The position numbers and the translations under genes are program-made. Positions 26,112 through 32,826 of a stretch of DNA of 32,826 nt are shown here, in pieces (position 1 is the first letter of the stretch; each line of letters begins with the position of its first letter). The notes under the pieces are model-generated. The model was not told the origin of the DNA and did not search any database. It was given only the letters and a program-made list of their open reading frames with translations. Location: the NCBI RefSeq assembly GCF_001180205.1, contig NZ_CVSU01000024.1, forward strand, positions 1 to 32,826. The letters are read 5' to 3'. The stretch is from Candidatus Pelagibacter communis. Its GTDB lineage: Bacteria > Pseudomonadota > Alphaproteobacteria > Pelagibacterales > Pelagibacteraceae.

Positions 26112-27089
26112 TTATTTATACCAGCTTCTAGAAAGATCATCATTTATTTTCTTATCATTTTTTGATAAATAGCCAATTAAATATGCGTTTGCTATTAAAA
26201 TTCTATAAAATAAATTAGGAAAACTTATTTTATTTTCTAGTTTCACAAATTTTTTTTCTAAAAATATCAATAAACAAACTACTGATTTAAATTTTTTAAT
26301 TTTTTTTATAATAAAATTATTTTCCAACTTAATAAAATTATTTTTAATTGAAGCCTTTTTATTTATCTTGGCTAAATACTTACTGCCCTCATATCCAACA
26401 TATTTAATTTTATCTAAATATTGCTTAAAATTTCTGTTATCATAATGAATTACTTTTGGGTATGATGGTACTAGTTTAATTTTTTTTTCAAATAATCTAA
26501 AACCAAACTCATAATCTTCAAATCCATATTTATTAAATCTTTCATCAAAAAAGATTTTATTATCAAATAATATCTTTTTTTTAAAAGCCATATTCATAGT
26601 GACGATTTTTTGTGGTTCTAAATATTGATTATCAATTTTATTATTTTTGTTTATAGAAAAATGTCTTGATTGTCTAAATTTAACAAAATTTCTTATATGT
26701 TTAAAATTTGGATAAACAACTGTGCCACAAAAAATAAAGTTTTTATTTTTATATTTTTCAAGAATTAGATAATAATTTTCTAAGAACCTTTTTTCAGGAA
26801 TACAATCATCATCTAAAAAAACTACATATTTCGATTTGGCTTCTTTTAATCCAGCATTTCTTTTTTTTGAATGAATATTCGCACCTACATCAATATATTT
26901 TATTTTGTGATATTCATGATCTATTATCAATTGTTTAATTTTTGTTTTGGAATGAATGGTGCTACCACCATCACAAATAATAATTTCATTAGATATTGTT
27001 GATTTTGCAATACTACTAATAATTTTCTTTAAAAGTTCTGGACGATTGTAAGTGGGTATAATAACTGAAATTGTTGTTATTTTTTTCAT
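26112..27089 (-). CDS. Glycosyltransferase family 2
   Basis: This 325-residue GT-A fold enzyme begins with ISVIIPTYNRPELLKKII. Next come IIICDGGST (first acidic site), SKKRNAGLKEA, VVFLDDDCIPEKRF (DxD) and a downstream FDERFNKYGFEDYEFGFRLF, which provides the acceptor/base region. No transmembrane anchor is obvious. ATG 27089 is preferred to the in-frame TTG 27098. It starts the CapE-CapF-CapG-WbuB run after a 149-base gap from the next gene upstream, so a promoter may lie there, but no convincing -35/-10 pair was found. Confidence 0.9.
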   Translation of the reverse strand: MKKITTISVIIPTYNRPELLKKIISSIAKSTISNEIIICDGGSTIHSKTKIKQLIIDHEYHKIKYIDVGANIHSKKRNAGLKEAKSKYVVFLDDDCIPEKRFLENYYLILEKYKNKNFIFCGTVVYPNFKHIRNFVKFRQSRHFSINKNNKIDNQYLEPQKIVTMNMAFKKKILFDNKIFFDERFNKYGFEDYEFGFRLFEKKIKLVPSYPKVIHYDNRNFKQYLDKIKYVGYEGSKYLAKINKKASIKNNFIKLENNFIIKKIKKFKSVVCLLIFLEKKFVKLENKISFPNLFYRILIANAYLIGYLSKNDKKINDDLSRSWYK

Positions 27090-27238
27090 TATAAACAAAT
27101 AATTTAGTTAATATTAGATCTTTTAAGATTTTTTTTATTTAAAATATCTAAAGTAATAAATATAGTTTTTTTTATTTAAATTATGAATACATTACAATCA
27201 TATTAAACTTAATATAAGGATAGACACTAAATATTATA

Positions 27239-28108
27239 CTATTTACAGTATTTTTTCTGAGATAAATAAAAATTTATTAACTTATTAATTCCTTCCTCCA
27301 AGCTTATCTTTGGACGCCAATATTTATTAATTTTTTTATTTGGAATATTTCTAGTATTTTTTTGAACATTATCTTTTTTTTTACTCTTTACTATTTTTAT
27401 ATAAATATTTTTTTTAAAAAAATTTTTTTTTATTATTTGAGCAATTTTAATTATTTTTGAGAACTTTCCATAACTCATATCAATAATTTCGTTTTTATTT
27501 ATTTTATTATATTTAATCATGATTTTTTCAAGACCAACACAACAATCATCTATAAATAAAAAATCCCTCTCCTCATTTCCATCAGTTAGCATGTTAATTT
27601 TATTTGTTTTTAAGCTTTTTAAAATAAAATCAGTAATCACATGTGATTTTTCAAAATCAGTTTCATATCCATATACATTCCAAAATCTAACATTTAATCC
27701 ACCTAAAGATGAAGTTAAATTTTCGCCAATTTTTTTTAAAATACCATAAGATGAAAAAGACATATTAGACATTTGACTTGTAGCAAAAATAAATTTTTTT
27801 TTATTTTTTTTTAGGAGTGCAAAGGTATTTGACATTATCTGAAGATTGTTCATGATAAATGTATATGTATTTTGATATTTATCCATATATCTAGAGCCAC
27901 CAACGTCAAATGCCAAAAAGAAAATAAAATCTACATTTTTAATTGATAATGCGATTTTGTTGCTTTGAAATCTTAAATCATCATTTTTACCATTTAAAAT
28001 ATCAATTCCTTTAACAATATATTTTTGTTTTAAATACGTTTCTAGTGATGAACCAATCTGTCCTCTAGATCCAAGAATTAATATTTTTTTTTTAGATTTT
28101 CCATTCAT
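27239..28108 (-). CDS. NAD-dependent epimerase/dehydratase (extended SDR)
   Basis: This 289-residue protein has the Rossmann motif ILGSRGQIGSSLETYL and the catalytic set FATSQMSNMSFSSYGILKK (Ser, Tyr, Lys). Then come RFWNVYGYETDFEKS and DFLFIDDCC, the usual extended SDR order. The middle segment FLAFDVGGSRYMDKYQNT is distinctive and may reflect an unusual substrate. It overlaps the end of the GT11-like gene by 17 bases. A run of ten A residues (28084-28093) spans codons 6-9 here and the stop codon of the upstream gene. Substrate unknown. Confidence 0.84.
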   Translation of the reverse strand: MNGKSKKKILILGSRGQIGSSLETYLKQKYIVKGIDILNGKNDDLRFQSNKIALSIKNVDFIFFLAFDVGGSRYMDKYQNTYTFIMNNLQIMSNTFALLKKNKKKFIFATSQMSNMSFSSYGILKKIGENLTSSLGGLNVRFWNVYGYETDFEKSHVITDFILKSLKTNKINMLTDGNEERDFLFIDDCCVGLEKIMIKYNKINKNEIIDMSYGKFSKIIKIAQIIKKNFFKKNIYIKIVKSKKKDNVQKNTRNIPNKKINKYWRPKISLEEGINKLINFYLSQKKYCK

Positions 28109-28988
28109 CGGGACATGTATCTATATTGTGAAAGTTATTCGCACAACATATAATTTTATTTTTATATTTATTTTTAGAAAAATAAGCTCCCCACCAATAA
28201 AGTGTACTATTAGAAATGATATGATTTTTACAATAACTTAATAACCAGATATTATCATAGGCATCCGAAAATCCAAGATCAGCTGTTATTATATTAATTT
28301 TATATTTTTTTAAGATTGGAAAAGTTTTTAAAATATTTTCTACATTATTTTTTTTTGTTGAAAAAATAAAAAACTCTGGTTTTTTTATTTTTTTAATTAT
28401 TTTTTTTATAGACTTTTTATAAAATTCATTTGTTGTTAATCCACCAACTTTATATCTAATTTTGCTAGGCATTGTTTCATGTAATCGAATACATAAAGAT
28501 ACTGAGTTACTTTTTAACATTTTACTTTTTATTAAATGATAAGCTTTATTTTTAGGTGCTGTTGGTCTTAATTCAGTAATTATTTTTTTTTTATTATCTA
28601 TAAAATATTTTTCTGACTGAAAATATCCGATAAGATAAACTTTATTGAATTTACTTAAATTTTTTATTTTTTTTTCAAAATAATTTAAATTGGTTTCGTC
28701 AATAATAGTATAACCAAATAAGTTTACAAATAATTTTTTAAACTTAAAAAATTTATTAAGAAATCTATAAATTATATAAATAATAATTATAAATTTTATT
28801 TTAGATTGTCTTAAATTTTTTTTATTTAACTCGAATCTGCAAAAATCTCTAAAATCAGTCCAAAAACCAGTAATACTATCTATATATAATTCTCTATCAT
28901 TTATTAATGATAAATTTTTTGCTGCTGCATATTGAAATAATTGATTGCCTAGTCCACCACACATATAAAGATATATTTTTTTTTTCAT
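28092..28988 (-). CDS. Alpha-1,2-fucosyltransferase-like protein (GT11)
   Basis: This 298-residue protein starts with the GT11 hallmark GGLGNQLFQYAAAKNL (residues 11-26) and has the C-terminal motif ISNSTLYWWGAYFS. The donor-binding motif, usually HxRRGDY, reads LCIRLHET, so it departs from typical fucosyltransferases. GT11 enzymes use GDP-L-fucose. With a GME-like gene in the island, GDP-L-galactose, a close structural analogue, is a possible donor; this is inference. The codons after ATG form a run of ten A residues (28976-28985). GT25 ends two bases upstream. Confidence 0.85.
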   Translation of the reverse strand: MKKKIYLYMCGGLGNQLFQYAAAKNLSLINDRELYIDSITGFWTDFRDFCRFELNKKNLRQSKIKFIIIIYIIYRFLNKFFKFKKLFVNLFGYTIIDETNLNYFEKKIKNLSKFNKVYLIGYFQSEKYFIDNKKKIITELRPTAPKNKAYHLIKSKMLKSNSVSLCIRLHETMPSKIRYKVGGLTTNEFYKKSIKKIIKKIKKPEFFIFSTKKNNVENILKTFPILKKYKINIITADLGFSDAYDNIWLLSYCKNHIISNSTLYWWGAYFSKNKYKNKIICCANNFHNIDTCPDEWKI

Positions 28989-28990
28989 TT

Positions 28991-29905
28991 TTATTTTTTT
29001 TTAAAAAATCGGTGAAGTCTTAAATCATCATAGTAATAATTTTTATCTTTGAAAATAGTGTAAGTGCTTATGTTATTTTTCAAAAATATATTCTTAAAGA
29101 AAAAAAAACTTTTTTCAAAAAATTGCTCTTTGTAAAAATCAAAATGCATTTTTTTTTTTAAGACAAAAGGAATGCATGATAAATAAATTAAATTTTTAAT
29201 TATTATAAATAGAATAGATTTATTAAAAAAATTAATTAATTTATTTTGCTTCAAAAATTTTTCTCTTGCAGGAGCAGTACTTGAATCAAAAGCATCATCT
29301 ATAATAGTTAAATAAGGCAAGGTCGAACTTAAAATTATATTGTCTTTTTTATAGTTAAATGGCCAATCTCCAACTCCACAGATTTTACCTTTTGTTATTT
29401 TAATAATTTTTTTACAAGTCTTTAAATTAATTTGATAGCATGAACTATTGTTAATATGCGTTACTGCAGTGTGTATCTTAACTTTCTCTACTCTGGTTTT
29501 TTTACCAACTTTACCCAAATAACCAGAAGGGTATGAATAGAAACTCAGTATTGAATTATCAATGATTTTTGTATTCATTTTTATCCATTTGAATAATATT
29601 TTTGAGGGATAAGCATCATCTTCAATTATTATTGCTGATTTAATTCTCCTTCTAATAATCATTTTGTAAATATTAATATGACTAAGGGATGCAGCAATTT
29701 CTGGGAAAGCTAATTGTCTTCCAATGTAGTTTTCAGTTTTTTTTTCATCATAAACTTTTAGCAGTTTTGAAAAATTTTTTTTTTTATGGCCATTTATTCC
29801 ATAAAATATTTCAAATTTTATTTTTAATTGTTTTAGTCTTTTGATTATTTTTGGTGTTCTATTACTTTCTTTTAATGAAATTACGAAAATTTTAATTTCA
29901 CTCAT
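28991..29905 (-). CDS. Glycosyltransferase family 25 (LPS beta-type)
   Basis: This 304-residue protein has the GT25 signature: IKIFVISLKESNRTPKIIKRL at the start, FYGINGHK, EIAASLSHINIYKMII and AIIIEDDAYPSKILF with the acidic pair. The later SSCYQINLKTCKKII and GDWPFN are also typical. Members add galactose or other hexoses to lipopolysaccharide. The ATG overlaps the upstream fusion gene stop by four bases. A run of eleven A residues on the coding strand (29149-29159) lies in codons for VLKKKM. Confidence 0.88.
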   Translation of the reverse strand: MSEIKIFVISLKESNRTPKIIKRLKQLKIKFEIFYGINGHKKKNFSKLLKVYDEKKTENYIGRQLAFPEIAASLSHINIYKMIIRRRIKSAIIIEDDAYPSKILFKWIKMNTKIIDNSILSFYSYPSGYLGKVGKKTRVEKVKIHTAVTHINNSSCYQINLKTCKKIIKITKGKICGVGDWPFNYKKDNIILSSTLPYLTIIDDAFDSSTAPAREKFLKQNKLINFFNKSILFIIIKNLIYLSCIPFVLKKKMHFDFYKEQFFEKSFFFFKNIFLKNNISTYTIFKDKNYYYDDLRLHRFFKKK

Positions 29906-32454
29906 AATTTAAAATTTTTTTTTTCTAAATCTTTAATACTTATAATTTTTTTTGCAAATTTTGATGTTTTTGATTTTATTTCATTAAAATAATTCCATGC
30001 AAAAACTATAATTAAGTCAATTTTTTCATTTTTAAATGTATTTTGAATTGGAATTTGCACACCCGGAATATACTTTCCATTTTTCAAAGGGTTATCATCT
30101 ACTAAATAATCAATTTCTTTATTAATACCATAAAAATTTAATATCGTTGTAGCTTTAGCAGGCGCACCATATCCAACTATTTTTGGATATTTTTTTTTTA
30201 TGTTGATCAAGTTTTTTAAAACATTTTGTTTTAAATTATTGATTTTTTCTTCAAAATTTTTAAATTTTGAATATTTTTTTATTCCAAACCTTTCCTCTTT
30301 TTGAAGAATTTTAGATACACTCGAATGTTTTTTAATTTTAGTATCTTTAGAAATATAAACTCTTATTGATCCACCATGTGTATTTATTTCTTCAACTTTA
30401 AAAATTTTTAAATCTAATTTTACAAAAAAGTTATTTAAACTAGTAAGAGACCAATAATTGTAATGCTCGTGGTAAATGTTATCAAATGTAAGATCTTGCA
30501 GTGTTCTCAATAGGTACTGTACTTCGATGATAATTGTTCCCTTTTTTGATAAAATTTTAGACATGTATTTTGCCATATTTTTTAAATCATCTGAATGAGC
30601 AAATACGTTTGACGCCAACACTAAATCTGCATTTTTTTTAATTTTTCTCATAGAAATTTTATCAAGGAAGCCATTATAAAATTTCAATTTATTTTTTTTC
30701 AAGATTTCGCAAAGGTTTTTTGCTGGTTCTATTGCTAATAAATTTTTAACTCCAAGTTTCTTAAATGGAACTAATCCAACTCCATCATTAGCACCTATAT
30801 CAATTATATATGATTTTTTATTTAATTTAAATTCTTTAAAATATTTATTTGCTGCTTTCTCAAAATGATTTTTAAGAGGCTTTGATGTTGAAGATAAATA
30901 ATAATATTTTTTGAACATTTTTTTATTATCAATCGCAACTGATAACTGAACATTATAACAATTTTCGCAATAATTAATTTCTAGAGGAAATTTATCACAA
31001 GTAGAGTTTTTTTTATTAATTAGATTGTTAGCCAATGGTTGAAAACCTAAAGAAACAATTCTTTTTAATTTTTTATTACCACATGATCTACATTCAAATT
31101 TATAATAATTTACCAAGCTGTCTCTAATTTTTTCATCTACAAGTTTAAACGGCAAAGTATGTGTTACTCCATAATTTTTATGCTCTCTTTCACCTCTTAC
31201 TAGATTCAAAAATATTGAGTCCTTTGTAAAAACCATTGCATGAGCAACATTAGGTTTAGTTACAATCATATCACCAGCATTAACAACATGTGTAATAATG
31301 TTAGATTTTTTATTTAATAAATCTAAATATAGACTTATGAACTGACCTTTAACTAATAAGCATTTTTGTTCTTGAATAGGATGATAATGATTTGCTCTGA
31401 CTGTTTTTTTTTTTGATTCAATATATCCAATAAGATTAATAGGTTCTGTTAATTCATAATTACTAATTTTACCTCTACTATCAACAAATTCTTTTTTACC
31501 TTGGGAAACTTCCTCTAAATTACTTTGGTTAGGTTTAAAGGACCAATTAAAAATATTTTCTTTTATAGACTGCTCTAAATTATAAAGAAATTCAAAACCT
31601 GTATTTAAAATTTTTTTATTTGAAAGTGTATAACCTTTATTTGGAACTTCATCTTTTGTTAATACTATTTTCACTTTGTTGTTGATTTTCTTACAAATGT
31701 CAGCAACTTTTTTTACTGTTGTTTGTTCGTTTACTAAATGAAAAATTTCATTTCTAATTTGGTTTTTTTCTTCAACAAATTTAAAACATCTTGCTACATC
31801 CGTTATATTAACTAAACTTTTTAACTGACTTCCGCCTGAGAAAAGTCTTATTGATCCATTTTGTGATGTTATTTTAGAAAATAAATTGGGCATTATATTT
31901 ATTCTCATACCATCCCCAGAAAACCCATATACCGAGCCCAATCTTAAAATCACAAAGTTTTTACTTAATGTTTTTATATCTTGCTCATTTTGAACCTTGC
32001 TTCTTGCATACATCAAAACTGGTTTTGGTTTTTCGTCTTCTTTTAAATTTTTCTTAACTTTATTAAAACCCTCAAATACAACATGCGTAGATGGAAATAT
32101 AATTTTACATTTTTTTGGAATTGCTTTTAAAATATTTTTTGTTCCCTCTATCGCATTAGTTCTTATTTTTTTATCTAAATATGAATTAGCCTCTGTTTTT
32201 GTATAAGCAACGTCTGTTATACCAGCTAAATGATGAACTACATCGGCATCAAAAAGATGTTTTTTTAAAAATGATTCATCTAATATTTCTCCCTGAATGA
32301 ATTCTATATTCCAATCAATAAGTTGTTTAACTCTTTGAGATATAAACCTATTGTCTATTGCTATAATTTTATTTCTCCAACTTTCGCCAGAATAAATTTT
32401 TGATATTTCTGTACCTAAATACCCCAAAGCACCAAGTATAACAATTTTTTTCAC
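29902..32454 (-). CDS. SDR-cupin-C-methyltransferase triple fusion
   Basis: This 850-residue protein has three parts. Residues 1-305 are an extended SDR: LGALGYLGTEI, FPSTHVVFEG, and Y149/K153 in MYARSK. Residues about 318-440 are a cupin with ANHYHPIQEQKCLLVKG (H356, H358) and KPNVAHAMVF, like sugar 3,4-ketoisomerases or FdtA/WxcM-type proteins. Residues about 453-845 are a sugar C-methyltransferase of the TylCIII/TcaB9 type: zinc ligands C455, C458, C496, C499; SAM motif IIDIGANDGVG (550-560); catalytic-type YHEH (661-664); and the C-terminal domain GYGAPAKATT. Together they probably build a C-methyl-branched deoxysugar nucleotide. The start is GTG 32454. It leads the minus-strand run with GT25 and GT11. 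Confidence 0.88.
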   Translation of the reverse strand: MKKIVILGALGYLGTEISKIYSGESWRNKIIAIDNRFISQRVKQLIDWNIEFIQGEILDESFLKKHLFDADVVHHLAGITDVAYTKTEANSYLDKKIRTNAIEGTKNILKAIPKKCKIIFPSTHVVFEGFNKVKKNLKEDEKPKPVLMYARSKVQNEQDIKTLSKNFVILRLGSVYGFSGDGMRINIMPNLFSKITSQNGSIRLFSGGSQLKSLVNITDVARCFKFVEEKNQIRNEIFHLVNEQTTVKKVADICKKINNKVKIVLTKDEVPNKGYTLSNKKILNTGFEFLYNLEQSIKENIFNWSFKPNQSNLEEVSQGKKEFVDSRGKISNYELTEPINLIGYIESKKKTVRANHYHPIQEQKCLLVKGQFISLYLDLLNKKSNIITHVVNAGDMIVTKPNVAHAMVFTKDSIFLNLVRGEREHKNYGVTHTLPFKLVDEKIRDSLVNYYKFECRSCGNKKLKRIVSLGFQPLANNLINKKNSTCDKFPLEINYCENCYNVQLSVAIDNKKMFKKYYYLSSTSKPLKNHFEKAANKYFKEFKLNKKSYIIDIGANDGVGLVPFKKLGVKNLLAIEPAKNLCEILKKNKLKFYNGFLDKISMRKIKKNADLVLASNVFAHSDDLKNMAKYMSKILSKKGTIIIEVQYLLRTLQDLTFDNIYHEHYNYWSLTSLNNFFVKLDLKIFKVEEINTHGGSIRVYISKDTKIKKHSSVSKILQKEERFGIKKYSKFKNFEEKINNLKQNVLKNLINIKKKYPKIVGYGAPAKATTILNFYGINKEIDYLVDDNPLKNGKYIPGVQIPIQNTFKNEKIDLIIVFAWNYFNEIKSKTSKFAKKIISIKDLEKKNFKL

Positions 32455-32610
32455 TTTAAATTCTAATAATATTTTATAATTTTTATAAAACTGTTTAATA
32501 ATATTAATGTTAAGATATACAAGCTAAATTGCAATTATTGTTTAAGATAATTTAAAAAATTTTAAAAATGCATGGTTTTATTATGGGTATTATGAAAAAT
32601 AAAAATTTAA

Positions 32611-32826
32611 ATGAAGCATCATAAATCTGTTCACGCTATAATATTATTTAAAGGTAAATATTTTATACAAAAAAGAGATAATAAAAAAAATATTCATTTT
32701 CCAAATTTTTGGGGTTTGTTTGGAGGAAAAATAAAGAATAATGAATTAAAAATAGATGCTATCATAAGAGAAATTAAAGAAGAAACAAATCTTAAAATAA
32801 ATAAACCGAAAAAAAATTTAAATTTC
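32611..32826 (+). CDS. Nudix hydrolase, 3' end missing
   Basis: The first 72 residues are in the window. They begin MKHHKSVHAIILFKGKYFIQKR, then FPNFWGLFGGKIKNNE and the Nudix box GX5EX7REIKEETNL (REUXEE with Asn replacing the usual Gly). An in-frame TAA directly before ATG 32611 fixes the earliest start. Nudix proteins hydrolyse nucleoside diphosphates linked to another group; a GDP-sugar substrate is possible from context but unproven. It is divergent from the large fusion gene, with 156 bases between them in which no clear promoter was recognised. Confidence 0.85.
   Translation, partial: MKHHKSVHAIILFKGKYFIQKRDNKKNIHFPNFWGLFGGKIKNNELKIDAIIREIKEETNLKINKPKKNLNF

Larger units (their letters stand above)
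11053..32826. other. Surface-polysaccharide island beside 5S rRNA (HVR2-like)
   Basis: From the upstream side of 5S to the window end, nearly every gene concerns sugar-nucleotide synthesis, glycosyl transfer, polymerisation/ligation or methylation. The protein sequences are very Lys/Asn/Ile-rich and the DNA is richer in A/T homopolymers than the housekeeping part at 1-9900. SAR11 genomes are known to carry a variable surface-glycan island between 23S and 5S. The right edge and the 23S are outside the window, and no integrase or insertion sequence was seen. Confidence 0.75.

Noticed and set aside
27118..27140. Short hairpin ATCTT-TT-AAGAT followed by T residues on the + strand
   Set aside because: It has the polarity of a + strand terminator but no + strand gene precedes it; a five-pair A/T-rich stem is weak.
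11053..32826. Integrase, insertion sequence, tRNA fragment, attachment site or CRISPR array as the means of island mobility
   Set aside because: No transposase or recombinase motif, no spaced repeats and no partial tRNA copies were seen in this range.

Overview
The window looks like the chromosome of a SAR11 (Pelagibacterales) alphaproteobacterium. It is extremely A+T-rich with tightly packed genes: many stop/start overlaps of 1-23 bases and no gene-free stretch over about 160 bases. It carries alphaproteobacterial markers such as TrcR/DUF1013, the small aa3-oxidase subunit IV next to pntA, and Cys-free L31 and L36. A 5S rRNA gene stands alone beside a surface-polysaccharide region. From my knowledge of SAR11 genomes, this matches the hypervariable region 2 layout, where a variable island separates 23S from 5S. 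No 23S is visible here, so that placement is inferred.

Region 1 (1-6264, + strand) is a core housekeeping run: gap (5' end cut by the window), pgk, class I fba, thiE-like, efp, suhB, rpmE, trcR, rpsU, then initiator tRNA-fMet. Region 2 (6271-11052, - strand, convergent with region 1), in transcription order, is 5S rRNA, an SDR epimerase, rpmJ, a 36-residue cytochrome oxidase subunit IV, pntAA, pntAB, pntB and transaldolase. rpmJ and the oxidase subunit are very short genes that are easy to miss.

Region 3 (about 11053-32826) is a glycan island, mostly - strand. Next to 5S is a plant-like GDP-mannose 3,5-epimerase, then a + strand pair of methyltransferases (FkbM and class I). After these come a GT4-like transferase, a GT2 gene broken by a homopolymer frameshift, a WecA/MraY-type initiating phosphotransferase, and two divergent O-antigen polymerase/ligase-like membrane proteins. 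These are followed by a GT4-like gene, a GT4-WecG fusion, the CapG/CapF/CapE set for UDP-L-FucNAc, GT2, SDR, GT11 and GT25 genes, and an 850-residue SDR-cupin-C-methyltransferase fusion. A Nudix gene is cut by the window end.

The island can be read as a lipid-linked glycan pathway. The WecA-like enzyme primes undecaprenyl phosphate. CapE/F/G and the GME-like enzyme make unusual L-sugars, and the large fusion probably makes a C-branched deoxysugar. The GT enzymes assemble the unit, and the Wzy/WaaL-like proteins polymerise it or attach it to lipid A. No flippase (Wzx), chain-length regulator (Wzz), integrase, IS element or CRISPR array was seen. All family assignments come from reading motifs by eye, without database searches.
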